NCBI GenBank assembly: GCA_002900995.3
Contig: CM035312.1
Coordinates: 1,736,001-1,800,000, forward strand
Length of the DNA: 64,000 nt
Direction: 5' to 3'
Origin: Ganoderma boninense
Taxonomy: Eukaryota; Basidiomycota; Agaricomycetes; Polyporales; Polyporaceae
The translations under genes were made by a program, and so were the position numbers. Below, piece after piece: positions 12,265 through 23,450 of the stretch (position 1 is its first letter; each line of letters begins with the position of its first letter). The notes below the pieces were generated by a model. That model saw only the letters and a program-made list of their open reading frames with translations, searched no databases and was not told where the DNA came from.

Positions 12265-12638
12265 CTCTTCTTCTTCTACATACGTTGTAAACGTGTACAC
12301 TGCGCCTACGACTGAGGAAGATATTGAAGGTGCGAATTCGGCGCACGTTTGCATGAGCACCCGACCGCTGCCAGCTGCAGCGACCGTGGCAAGGTCGTCG
12401 CCACGCTCTGGCACTGAGTCAGGTGACCGCGTTCCGTGGGCGGCACCCGGCCCGGCATGCACGCGATAAGCGGCGCCGGCCTGAGAGCCCCTTAGCTTTG
12501 TGTTCCCCATGCAGCCTCGACATGGCGCGATGCGTCATTCTCACCACCAATTATATCGTTCCCGCGCGCGAGTCTCGCCATGCAGCTCATCCCCTCTAGC
12601 CCCCTCGCAACCGCCTTGCCTTAAGACGACCATCCACA
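12265..12638. other. Intergenic between the aldo-keto reductases
   Basis: A 374-bp spacer holding the copy 1 terminator region and the copy 2 promoter. No gene is supported. No clear TATA element was seen. Confidence 0.5.
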
Positions 12639-13948
12639 ATGCCTTGGGACCTCATCAAGCTCAACGACGGTCTGTCCTTTCCTCGCCCTCTGCAACGCTC
12701 GGACGAACTAACATACGTCCTGGTAACGGATGCACAGGGACTAGCATTCCCAGCATTGCGTATGGGACATGGACGCTCGGGAATGGTGACAACACGGTTG
12801 GATGGGTCGACCAGGCCATCTCGGTCGGCTTCAACCACATCGGTACGTCAGCCGAATGTCTGGCAAAGGACCACACTAAGCACAGGTGGTTTCTGTGTAT
12901 CCAGATACTGCACAAGCGTACAGAAATGAGGAGGAGGCAGGGAAGGCAATCCGCGAGAGCGGTCTTGCTCGTCAGGACATCTACATCACGACCAAGTTTT
13001 CAGGCAGGGATGGACTCAGCATCGAGGCATCTATTCAAAACAGCTTGAAGAACGTACGTCTGTTCTCCCTTTAAGTGCAAAAATTTGACTCGGAATGCTA
13101 ACGTGTTTTTTCAATCGTTTCCCTTCCCTCATAGTTGGGTGTGCAATATGTTGACCTTTACCTCATCCATCACCCCCGCCTCGCTACCCCGGACATTCCG
13201 ACCGCATGGGCAAAGATGGAGGAGCTGCAAAAAGCTGGCTTCGCGAAGTGCGTTCTATTCAACTGTCTCACATTCCTGCCTAATCCTTCGCACCCGGATA
13301 CAGGAGCATCGGCGTTAGCAACTTCGGTGTCGCCGACCTGCAAATCCTCGTCAACTCGGCCAAAATCAAGCCTGTCGCAAACCAGGTGCGCCCGCTCCCT
13401 TCATTTTTCTTCTTCTCCGATCAGTTGTTTACCATTCTTGTTGCTCCGCAGATCCTTTTCCACCCCTACGTCTTAGACCAACAGCTGCCCATTGTCGAGT
13501 TTGGGAACGCGCATGGCATCGTCAGCGAGGGGTACTCGTCGCTCATCCCGCTTACTCACCAGCCCGGTGGTCCCGTGGACAAGCCTGTGAACGCGATCTC
13601 GTCACGCCTGAATGCGAAGCCCGAGCAGGTCTTGCTCGCATGGGCAAAGACCAAGGGCGTCGTCGTCGTCACATCGAGCACCAAGAAAGAGCGGCTGGAG
13701 GGCTACTTGGCTGCGGGGGACCTTAGTAAGCCATTCTGCTACCAGCTCATGGGGGTGAGCGGATGCTGACATGGGTATATGCGCACTCAGACCTGACGGC
13801 GGAGGATGTTGCATCTATCGACGATGCTGGAAGGAAGGGCGCGAGGAGGCTGACAGCACGCACGGTCGTGCATCGCGTTGCGTTGGTTGCTCTAGCGGCT
13901 GCTGTCGGCTTTGGAGTTGTTGGATTTCTTGGGGCCGATGTCATCTGA
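12639..13948 (+). CDS. Aldo-keto reductase, tandem copy 2, with C-terminal membrane tail
   Basis: Seven exons (12639-12669, 12738-12842, 12905-13053, 13135-13247, 13304-13385, 13452-13725, 13791-13948) give 303 residues. The tetrad matches copy 1: Asp and Tyr in DTAQAY, Lys in ITTKF, His in LIHHP. Exons 1-6 are 31, 105, 149, 113, 82 and 274 bp, identical to copy 1. The last exon differs. After LTAEDVASIDDAGRKG comes a basic stretch (RRLTARTVVHR) and then about 20 hydrophobic residues (VALVALAAAVGFGVVGFLGA) ending at the C-terminus. This looks like a tail anchor that would place the enzyme on a cytosolic membrane face (endoplasmic reticulum, peroxisome or mitochondrion). The reaction class is NADPH-dependent carbonyl reduction. 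A lipid-phase substrate is an inference from the tail only. Confidence 0.9.
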
Positions 13949-14336
13949 GGGGTTAGTAATGTTGGCATACAACGTCGCAGAATTCGCTTGAAGTCCATAC
14001 AATGTATGATGTACGGCTGTACGGTAGAATGTGGTTTGCCGTTTGGGAGGCTGACAGGGCGTTCCTATCGAGCGCTTAGAGGAAGCCCTCAGGTTGTCTT
14101 CTACTTCCACCTGCAGGGCCCGTGCTCACTTGTGCTTGGGTACCTCCCTCCGTCTTACGGTTCCCTGCCGTACACCACGTACAGAGCTAAATGGTGAGTG
14201 AACTATCATGCAGGGTCCACTCTACCAACAGGCGAACCACTCCTGACTTCGGTCGGAAGCTAGCAGCCTAGGGAAGACATCCCTCACCTGGGCCCTGCAG
14301 CTTTCCAGCGGTTCGCCTGGCATCTACTCCAATCTA
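13949..14336. other. Intergenic spacer
   Basis: A 388-bp spacer between the second reductase and the disordered ORF. Nothing distinctive seen. Confidence 0.5.
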
Positions 14337-16109
14337 ATGGCTGCCTTGCTGGATATGTACGCCCCTCCGGTCCAAGCTCGGCGTCCCAGGGGCTATCTGA
14401 GTGGCTCTCCCTCAACGAAATTGCTGGAGAAGGCTTATAATTATGCGGCCCCCCGGGAACCGCCTCGGATCGCTCGATTCAGCTTCGAGCAAAACGATGT
14501 GGGACGTGAACTTCCTTCCAGCATAAGCGGTTCGTTTCCTTCTTACTATGGTCTGCCATACGTACCAGAGTCGCCGCCGGGATACGCTGAAGACGCGCAC
14601 TCGGAGCTCTCTTCGAAGGGACCCACCACCCCGCCAACGGACCGATCACCTCTGCTCGCTCACGGTTCCCCTTCGCTGCCCCCTCGGAACAAGTCTTTGA
14701 ACGACCCATTCGCCCGAACGTCTCCCACACTCCTTCTCGGCCCACGCTCATTCTCACCCACCCAGTCTCTACTCGATAACTCTCGCTCACTTCTGGAACT
14801 CTATGATGCGGCTGAGAACCCCCACGTCTCTATCCGCTATTCCAATTTGCTCCCGGGCTCGTCCTCTCTTCCACACGCTTCCTTCCAGCCTACTACAACA
14901 CATGACTCTCTACCCCAGCCCACTATTATGCAACAAACTAAAAGATACACCCACAAGGACCCACCTGTTCAGAACGCGCGGCGCTCCCGGACTTCTTCTA
15001 ACCGCAGAGTGACCGTTCATCAGCTGGCTTTGGACCTCCCCCAAGCATGTTCTCAAAGCAACTCACTGTCGGCCTTCATCACTGCCCTGGAGAACGCGTC
15101 TCCAGGATGGTGCCGGTCGCTCATGGATAGTGCCCTTCCTCAGTCCGAGTCTGGCTCTAGCTCTTCTGAAGCTGCGAATCTAGCGCCACCTTCTGACAGC
15201 TCCTATGGTTCTCTGGGGTCTCGACCTGACGATTCTGGTTCTGCGTCGACCGATAGCCTTCAGTGCAACCTTCTGGAAATCCTTGATGAGCTTGAAGAAC
15301 TGGCTGCTGTCGTGCGCTGTTTGCCGATTCCAAGACCGCGAACGATGAATTTGGACGAGGTTGCGTCTGCGTTCTTGCCTCCCGCCATGTCCACTCCTAC
15401 CTCAGAACGAAGGCATCACACAATGCCTGCCGCGGCGTCATGCTCCAGTTCTCTGGTCCAACTCCGTGGACGCGGATCAACCCCCACAGTCCTGTCTGAA
15501 TTCTCTTTCCAAGAAGTCTCGCCCGAACGGAGTCTGTCTTCCGACACGGCCAGTTCACTTTGCTACAACCCAGACCCTAATCAACCCGCGATAGACAATC
15601 TTGTTTATCATCCCAAACTAGCACGAACGCTTGGCTTACAATCGCTCCCATCATGGGGTCCTCCCGAAGCGTCGCCTCGCACGCCTTCACCACAACAGCC
15701 CTACTCGCCCCCAACAAGCTCTTGGTCTGGCTCTCAACCTAACAGGTCTCCCCTGGAAGCAACTCCTCCGCTACCCCCGAAGACGCCTGAGAAAGGAAGA
15801 CAGACTCCGTTCAAGACACCGAAGTCCCTGAGGTTTACGTCCCTCTTCCGGCGACGCCCCTCCACCCCGGCCGTAGTTGACAACTTGCCGGCGGCTCAAG
15901 ACCCTAGATCTGGAGGTAGCCCCGTCCCTCGGGTTGGACGTGGGGCGGTCTCGGAGCTCGGCGTGCTCGCCCTGGGGTCGGCGAACGGGAGCCCAGCAAG
16001 CAAGACCTCGAGCCGCTTCAGCCCCATTTTGGGGGACTCGCCGAGGATGAACGCACCTCCGAATCCAACTACACGACAGCGCAAGTTGGACTCGTTCTTG
16101 TTTATGTGA
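14337..16109 (+). CDS. Disordered hypothetical protein, single exon
   Basis: One uninterrupted frame of 590 codons from ATG 14337 to TGA 16107-16109. The product is rich in Ser, Pro and Thr with short blocks such as PPLPPKTPEKGRQTPFKTPK and a basic FRRRPSTP patch, and ends RQRKLDSFLFM. One amphipathic acidic segment (LLEILDELEELAAVVRCLP, near residue 320) may be helical and could mediate protein contacts. There is no signal peptide, membrane segment or recognised domain. Many TP and SP sites suggest a phosphorylated regulatory or scaffold protein, but that is inference from composition only. The length of an intronless frame in an intron-rich genome, and its low-complexity but non-repetitive content, support a real gene. 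Confidence 0.65.
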   Translation: MAALLDMYAPPVQARRPRGYLSGSPSTKLLEKAYNYAAPREPPRIARFSFEQNDVGRELPSSISGSFPSYYGLPYVPESPPGYAEDAHSELSSKGPTTPPTDRSPLLAHGSPSLPPRNKSLNDPFARTSPTLLLGPRSFSPTQSLLDNSRSLLELYDAAENPHVSIRYSNLLPGSSSLPHASFQPTTTHDSLPQPTIMQQTKRYTHKDPPVQNARRSRTSSNRRVTVHQLALDLPQACSQSNSLSAFITALENASPGWCRSLMDSALPQSESGSSSSEAANLAPPSDSSYGSLGSRPDDSGSASTDSLQCNLLEILDELEELAAVVRCLPIPRPRTMNLDEVASAFLPPAMSTPTSERRHHTMPAAASCSSSLVQLRGRGSTPTVLSEFSFQEVSPERSLSSDTASSLCYNPDPNQPAIDNLVYHPKLARTLGLQSLPSWGPPEASPRTPSPQQPYSPPTSSWSGSQPNRSPLEATPPLPPKTPEKGRQTPFKTPKSLRFTSLFRRRPSTPAVVDNLPAAQDPRSGGSPVPRVGRGAVSELGVLALGSANGSPASKTSSRFSPILGDSPRMNAPPNPTTRQRKLDSFLFM

Positions 16110-16540
16110 GGCAGGTATCAAGAAGGGAGATTTTACGTCGTTTGTGTCGGATGCGGATGCCCATTGTATGTTTTGGAATAGGGTAGCCACCGTGCAATAT
16201 ATCTTGGTTCGATGTCCCTGGTGCATTGGGATTGAAAAGGTCGGTTTAGCGAATCCGGCTGTCTGAAGAGTGGTAGATGACTCTCTTCAATGTTATGCTC
16301 TGAGTATGCTCTGAGCCAACATTGCACCTGGGCCTATGATCGAATAAGCGCTGAGCGTCTAAATGAAAGTTTCGTTTCTGGCAGTCTAGACGTGAAAGTT
16401 GCTTGGTTCAGGCCACTACCGTTTTCCTTGTCACACTCGAGCAGGCTCTCATCCTTCGGGCCTCTTTGCTGGACTCGCTGAACTCGAATTTTGGTCGCGC
16501 TTGCACTCACTGGCGTTCTTTCTCGTTGTAAACATACATC
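16110..16540. other. Intergenic, mtr4 promoter region
   Basis: A 431-bp spacer. An imperfect short repeat (ATGCTCTGAGTATGCTCTGAG) lies near 16293-16313. No gene or clear core promoter was identified. Confidence 0.45.
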
Positions 16541-19500
16541 ATGGACTCCAACGACCTATTCTCTTTCCTGGACGAGGCTCCTCCCAAAGCCGACTCGCCT
16601 GAAGCAGATGGCGACGTAGCTATGCAAGAACCCGACAGTTCCAATGACGCCGCCCCATCCAAGAAGCGTAAAGCGTCGATACCTACGGAGCCGTCAAATG
16701 GCGAAGCCGTGCCAAGCAACGAACCTGGTCCCTCTCCCAAGAAACCGCGCCTCGCGTCTCCCAACCCTGTGGTAGTCGATGAAGTGGAGATCGAGGCGAA
16801 ACGCGAGGTGGCAGCGAGCGCGGGTCTCACCGGCGCAGTGGAGGCGGGGTCGCGGTTGGAGCTTCGACACCAGGTGCGTACACGGTTGGTGCCTTGAACG
16901 TACTCCTCAGCTCATGGTGCGCTAGGTGCGACATCAAGTCGCGGTGCCGCCGGGTTACCCCTACATACCCATATCCCAACATGTGCCTCCCGAGAAACCA
17001 GCGCGCGAATACAAGTTCACTTTGGACCCGTTTCAGCAAGTGTCTGTGCATGCAATACAGCGGAATGAGAGCGTGCTCGTCTCGGCGCACACAAGTGCCG
17101 GGAAGACTGTCGTGGCGGAGTACGCGATCGCACAGTGCCTACAGCAGAAGCAGCGGGTGATCTACACGAGTCCGATCAAGGCCAGTACATACCGTCCTGT
17201 ACGAGAGATTAATGAATCAACTTTTCTGCTACACACAGGCTCTGAGCAACCAAAAGTATCGAGAGATGCTTGCGGAGTTCGGGGACGTTGGTTTGATGAC
17301 TGGCGACGTCACGATAAACCAGAACGCGACATGTCTAGTTATGACAACTGAAGTATGTCGGTTTTCTGGTGCATATATGCGCGATGTACTAACACGGTGT
17401 CCCTCAGATTCTGCGCTCTATGCTGTATCGTGGCTCTGAAATCATGCGTGAAGTAGCATGGGTCATTTTCGATGAGATCCACTACATGCGCGACAAGGAG
17501 CGAGGTGTTGTGTGGGAGGAGACTATCATCCTCCTTCCACATACCGTCCGCTACGTCTTCCTGTCAGCGACCATTCCCAACGCGATGCAGTTCGCAGAGT
17601 GGATATGCAAGTCGCACGAGCAGCCTTGCCACGTCGTATACACAGACTTCCGACCGACGCCACTACAACACTACCTGTTCCCTGCTGGGGGCGAGGGTAT
17701 CTACCTTGTCGTGAACGAGAAGGGGGAGTTCCGAGAGGACAACTTCACCAAGGCGATGGGCATGTTGGCAGAGAGGGGCGAGGACCCCGCCGACCCTAAA
17801 GCAGGAAAAGGCAAGAAGGGCAAGATAAAAAAGGGTGGCGAGAAGAAGGGTACGTGCCCCATGTGTTCCGTCTTGCTTATCCCCTGACGTGTTGTAGGTT
17901 CCTCGGATATTCAGAAGATCATCAAAATGATAATGGTCAAGAACTACAACCCCGTCATTGTCTTTGCGTTCAGCAAGCGCGAGTGCGAGGGTCTGGCACT
18001 GACCATGTCCAAGATGGAGTTCAACTCGACGGACGAGCAGGACCTCATCACTAGTATTTTCAACAACGCCATGGAAAATCTCTCGCCCGATGACCGTCAA
18101 CTCCCCCAGATCTCGAACCTTCTACCCCTCCTCAAGCGTGGCATCGGTATTCACCATGGCGGCCTGCTCCCTATCCTCAAAGAAGTCATCGAGATTCTGT
18201 TCCAAGAAGGGCTGATCAAAGTCCTGTTCGCGACCGAGACCTTCTCCATTGGCTTGAACATGCCCGCAAAAACCGTCGTGTTTGTAGCCGCACGCAAGTT
18301 CGACGGGCACGATTTCCGGAATCTCTCTTCTGGCGAATACATCCAGATGTCGGGTCGTGCCGGGCGTCGTGGTCTCGACGACCGTGGAGTCGTCATCATG
18401 ATGTGCGACGAGAAGCTGGAGCCTACTGCAGCGAAGGGGATGGTCAAGGGAGAGGCGGATAGATTGGACTCGGCGTTCCATCTTGGATACAACATGGTGC
18501 TCAACCTGATGAAGGTCGAGGGCATTAGCCCCGAGTTCATGCTCGAGCGGTGCTTCTATCAGTTCCAGAACAACGCCGAGGTGCCCGTCATCGAAGCTGG
18601 TACGTCTGTCAGATATGTTTGCTGTGAAGACTGGGGTCTGACATATGCGTATTCGGGTGTGGATAGAACTTGAGAAGGAGGAACAGAAGAAAGCGGAGAT
18701 TACAGTGCCCGACGAGGCGCTTGTCTCGAGCTACCACGACCTCCGTCAGCAACTCGACGAGATGAACACTGACTTCCGGGCTGTCACTACGCATCCCGAT
18801 TATATCCTTCCCTTCCTCCAAACCGGCCGGCTCATTAGAGTGAAGCACCAGCAGCTTGATTTCGGCTGGGGCATCATCGTCAACTATCAAAAGCGGTTGC
18901 CGCCCAAGGTATATTCTGATTGCCAGATAATGTGACCGCAGTGTTGTTGAAAAGGGTATCACAGGGACGCCCAGGACCGAAACTGGAAGACATCCCGGCA
19001 CACGAGCAGTATGTAGTCGACGTCCTACTTTACTGCACGAGGGGATCGACTCTGTCCAAGGACCGTAATATTACGACTCCAACCCCTGGCGGTGTTCAGC
19101 CATGCCATACCGGCAAGGGCGGGGAACCCCTCGTTGTACCGGTCATGCTGTCCACTTTCGACGCGATCAGTCGCCTTCGTCTCGTCATGCCGAAGGACCT
19201 TCGGTCGCTCGAACAGCGCAATAACCTGTGGAAGAGCGTGCTCGAGGTGCAAAGTCGCTTCCCTGAAGGGAGGATTCCACTCCTAGACCCCATCAAGGAC
19301 ATGAAGATCACGGACAGCAAGTTTGCAGAGCTCGTGCTGGTCGGTGTACTCTGTTACCGTGCCCATGACGTCTTCCGCTGATGTGATGTCCACGCTTAGA
19401 AAATCGTCAAGCTGGAGGAGACGATGCAGTCGAGCCCAATCTACGCGGACCCTCGGCTGCCGGAGCTCTACACGCTGTACAAGCGGAAACAAGAGCACCA

Positions 19501-20346
19501 AACGCGGATCCGCGAGCTCAGGAAGCGTGTGCAGGCAACGCACGATGTGCTCCAGATGGAAGAGCTCAAGTGTCGCAAGCGTGTCCTGCGCCGGCTCGGC
19601 TTCACGACTGCCGCGGACATCGTGGACATGAAGGGCCGCGTCGCGTGCGAGATCAGCACGGGGGACGAGCTGCTCCTCACGGAACTCATCTTCAACGGCG
19701 TCTTCAACACACTGTCCCCCGAGCAGTGCGCGGGCCTCCTGAGCTGCTTTGTCTTTGCTGAGAAGGTGTGTCCCTGCTCTCAGTCCCGATAGCGGTTCCA
19801 GTTCCTCGATAAGCTTGTTGGCTGACCACCCTTCCTTGCGGTTTCATTTTGCGTTCCATGTGGCAGAGCGAGCAGGTGACGAAGCTGAAGGAAGAGCTCG
19901 CGGCGCCGCTCCGCGTGATGCAGGAGATCGCGCGGCGGATCGCGAAGGTGTCGAAGGAGGCGAAGCTGCCCATCAACGAGGACGACTACGTCAAGTCGTT
20001 CAAGGTGGAACTCATGGACGCCGTCGTGCAGTGGTGCCGCGGCGCGTCGTTCGCGGACATCTGCAAGGTAACGCTCCCGCCTGCCGTCGTCGACCCTTCC
20101 CCGCTAACCTCGTCTTTTCTTCTTTTTTTTTTTTTTTTTTTTTTCATTCGACGCCTCTCGCAGCTGACCGACCAGTTCGAGGGCAGCCTCATCCGGGTGT
20201 TCCGGCGCCTGCAGGAGCTCATCCGGCAGATGGCGCAGGCGGCCAAGGTCATCGGCAACAGCGAGCTGCAGGAGAAGTTCGAGAAGGCATCCGAGATGCT
20301 CGAGCGGCCGAACTCTGTCATCTTTTGTTCATCGCTATACCTGTAG
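16541..20346 (+). CDS. mtr4: Exosome-associated RNA helicase Mtr4
   Basis: Ten exons (16541-16873, 16926-17180, 17239-17352, 17408-17849, 17898-18599, 18667-18908, 18965-19339, 19400-19765, 19867-20067, 20164-20346) give 1070 residues, close to yeast Mtr4 (about 1070). Helicase motifs appear in order: SAHTSAGKT (motif I), [14 protein letters not shown] (Ia), [12 protein letters not shown] (II, residues 256-267), SATIPN (III), [27 protein letters not shown] and [10 protein letters not shown] (VI). The arch and winged-helix regions and a C-terminal DSH domain ending in SSLYL follow. The [12 protein letters not shown] form separates Mtr4 from cytosolic Ski2. Mtr4 unwinds RNA in the nucleus and feeds it to the exosome, within TRAMP, for rRNA processing and RNA surveillance. 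The disordered, acidic N-terminus has basic KKRK and KKPR patches that may act as nuclear signals. Intron 2 appears to be GC-AG (17181-17238). Confidence 0.95.
20123..20144 (+). repeat. Poly-T tract in the last mtr4 intron
   Basis: A run of 22 T residues within intron 9 of mtr4 (20068-20163). It lies just upstream of the CAG acceptor and acts as an extreme polypyrimidine tract. Length is likely to vary between strains and to be error-prone in sequencing. Confidence 0.9.
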
Positions 20347-20996
20347 ACTACTGTGTGTCGTCCGTCAGACCATTCTATCTATCTTTTGGCTGGGTGCCAA
20401 GTACTAGCGGCTGGGTGAAGCAGCGACCGGCCTCGGCGTGCCTTCCAGCGTGTACGGGAGCTGGCATCTCTCGAAGCCTTGTGGTACTACTGTTCGAGCG
20501 CCCACCTGACCTCGATATGTCGTCGAGATACAGTACTTACGGGCCCTCGACTGCGAAGATCAGTTGCTGACCGGCCCGTGACGCGTACAGTGCTAATGCC
20601 TGATTTCTCGATTTCTCATCTGAAGCTGCTTGGCGGCCTGCTCTTGTGCCAGAAATGCCTCATGCAAGCTTCCGCCACTCTTCTTGTGATCAGCCCGGGG
20701 ACCCCGACATGCTGATGCGCCCCATGTGCATCTCCCCCCGCCGTTCTCACGATGTGCAGAACAACATTCATGTAGCCATGCGGGTTGAGTGTGTGTGTCA
20801 AGTTGGTTGATTGAACGTTATGTTACAAATGAAAGCGAGCAAAAAGGTAGAAAAATGCGAGTGCAGTATTGAGCCCAAATGCCATCCAGAGAATGTGAGA
20901 GAGCCGGAGAGGAGGCCCGCGATCCGTGCATGAATGATGTTCGTCCCGAGCGATGCATGATGATAAAGAAATGGCTTATGCCGCTATTGCTGCTGC
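20347..20996. other. Convergent intergenic region
   Basis: A 650-bp spacer between the converging mtr4 (+) and chitinase (-) 3' ends. No gene is supported. It should hold both polyadenylation regions. Confidence 0.5.
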
Positions 20997-23341
20997 TTAG
21001 CACGCGCCCTTGTCAACCCAGACGCCAGCTGTACAGACGACGGAATGATCAGCATCTCAGCATCGCAGGACGAGAAAGCGCGAGCAACACGTACCAGCAC
21101 CTCCGGGGGTGTCAGCCTCCGTCCACCACGAGGCGGTCCAGAGATGGCCATCTGTAAGGTCGATTAGCTGTGTCCGTGTGGCCACTAAAAGGTACAACGA
21201 AAGACGTACTGTAGGTGACGGACTGGCCACCGACGTAGACGCTCTGGGAGTTCCACGCCGCGACACCGGCGCAAGCACCCGAGCCGCCTGTGGGCGTAGT
21301 GGTGGCCGAGGTAGAAGTGGTCGTGACCGGGCTGCTGGTGGTGGATGTGGGGGTGCTCGAGGTCGAGGTCGAGGTCGAGCCGGCGCTGGTGGTGGTGGTG
21401 GACCCGCCGCCAGTGCTGCCCTGGCCCATGTTGTTCTTGATGTTGTCCCACTTGCTGTCGGGGTAGCTGATGTGGTTCTGCGTCTGGTCGAGGCCGCCGT
21501 AGACGTTCGCGGTGGTCTCGACGAGGGAGTCGTCGCCCGTCTTGTCGGTGGAGAGCTGTTGACGAGCATAAGCCATCGCACATTTTTGCAGGAGACAGAC
21601 AACACAGTGCCACTTACATCCCAGAACATCGAGCCAGCGAGGCCCTGGGACTGCACGTACTGGGCCTTGAGCTTCGCGATGTCGGGGGTGTCGTAGGAGA
21701 CGAGCTCCTGCGTCGAGGAGTCGTACGAATAGCTAGAGACATCCGTGGTGTTCTCGATGACAGTCGCGCCAGCCAGGGGAAGGAACTTGTACGAGTACAC
21801 TCCCGCCTCAACCGTGCCGGGACCGATCTATCGAGAACCGCGGCCGTTAGCTCCGACACAGTGGATATCAACGGGGAACTGAGATGCTTACGCCGTTGTA
21901 AGGCTGGCCGAGACCAGCGGTCTGTTCGAACGCGCGGCCGTACAGGGGGATACCCATGTTGATCTTGGAGGCCGTAGCGCCGCGGGAGACATAGTCCTTG
22001 ACAGCCTTGTCGGTGGAGACGTTCGTGCGGACGCCACCGTACAGGTTAGCCTGGTTGTCGGACCAGGTGAGCCAGGAGCCGGCGTAGTCGTAGGCCTGAA
22101 GGGTAGATCATCAGTCAGGTTGGAGCCGCAGCGGAGCCCAGCTCGGCCCGGAGACGAACCATCAAGTTCCAGAAGCTGAGCTTTGAGTCCATCTCCGAAA
22201 ACTTGAGGTTTTCGTAGTTGGCCAAGCCGGCGGAGGTCGCGATCTGGGGAGGGAAGTCAGCAAGTCAGCATCTTTGGCATGGAGCGCCAATGCGCAGAAG
22301 GACGAACCGTGATCTGGTAGGGGACGGTGTCACCCTTGCGTGCGGCGAGGGCATCGAACGCGGTGCGAAGCTCGGTGATGAGGGAGGAGAAGCCCGAGCC
22401 GAGGGCATCTGTGGTGGGGTACTCGAAGTCGATATCGATGCCGTCGAAGCCGTAGTCCTCGACGAGCTGGACGGCGCTGGTGACGAACTGCTGGCGCTTT
22501 GTGTCGTCGGTGATGAAGTTGAAGTGGCCGGCCTGCGAGTACGTCCAGCCTCCGACGGAGAGGAGGGTCTTGAGGTTCCTATATGGGGATAGCTTCCGTT
22601 AGCTATCGCATTACGGCAGGCACACACGGGGCTGCGTGAGAAGGGGAGGATGAGCGGGGCCGTGGGCTGACCTGTGGGCGAGCTTGAGGAGGTAGAGCTG
22701 CGTGGCGGTCAGCGCGCTAAGATCGAAGGAAGACGCTCCGTGTGACAGGCCGTCAACGTACCTGCTTGAGGCAGCCGTAGAGGTTGTTGCCCGTGTCGTC
22801 CCACGAGTCGCCGGGGTAGTGAATCTGCGTCCGCCCCGTCAGGCAATGTGCCACCCGAGAACGACGCGTCACAGTCTACACACCTGCTCATCCGCCCAGG
22901 AGTCCGTCAGCGCAACTCCACCCGTGTCCGCAGAAACGTCGGCGAAGGCGTAGAGGATGTGCGTCAGCGGGCCTGGGACGATGTCCGTCGGTGCTGGAGA
23001 AGAGAAGGCCAAGTCAGTCCGGCTCCGGTGCCACAGGCCGGTTGCATTAAGTGACACGCACGGAAGTTGTAGCCAGAGTAGATGCCCCTTCGATAAGCAA
23101 CCTGTCAGCACAAGACCACAGCGGACACCTCGGAGATGGCTGCGCCGTACCAGTTGGTGAAGTACGCGGCGTTGACCTTGCCCGACGTGGCGCGGGCGTG
23201 GACGGACTTGGCCGCGTTGTTCGGCGCATCCTTGTATGCGGCCGGGCGATGCATGACCTGCGTTGCCTGGACATCGGCGACGGCAGCGAGCGCAACGGCG
23301 GCGATGAAGAGGACGCGTTTAAAAGCAGTCGACAGAGCCAT
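20997..23341 (-). CDS. Secreted GH18 chitinase with CBM5/12, tandem copy 1
   Basis: Twelve exons, 5' to 3' on the minus strand: 23341-23151, 23087-23062, 22993-22884, 22824-22762, 22697-22672, 22578-22308, 22243-22160, 22095-21892, 21827-21618, 21555-21210, 21151-21095, 21028-20997. They give 539 residues. A signal peptide covers about residues 1-26 ([19 protein letters not shown]). The GH18 domain has SVGGWTYS and the catalytic [10 protein letters not shown], with Glu191 as the acid, plus the late barrel motif [10 protein letters not shown] Ser/Thr linker rich in STTTTS-type runs leads to a C-terminal CBM5/12 chitin-binding domain ([22 protein letters not shown], then [10 protein letters not shown] and WVDKGAC). 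It hydrolyses beta-1,4 linkages in chitin outside the cell, for cell-wall remodelling or nutrition. The second copy (25637-27862) shares exon lengths and promoter motifs. Confidence 0.95.
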
Positions 23342-23402
23342 GACGTCCGAAGAGAGGAGGGTGTGGAGGTGGCAAGTGTGAGGGAGGAGGAGGCCGCTTC
23401 CA

Positions 23403-23450
23403 GCGGGTGGTTCTGAGGCTGAGTGGAAGCAGCCGAGGGACCTTTTGTAC
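23403..23450 (-). promoter_or_regulatory. Core promoter motifs of chitinase copy 1
   Basis: Read on the minus strand, a GTACAAAAGG element (23441-23450) lies 100-109 bp upstream of the ATG and may serve as a TATA-like box. Closer to the ATG lies a block that reads GGGTGGTTCTGAGGCTGA on the plus strand (about 23405-23422). Both recur at nearly the same distance upstream of copy 2, so they predate or accompany the duplication. Function is inferred from position and conservation. Confidence 0.5.
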
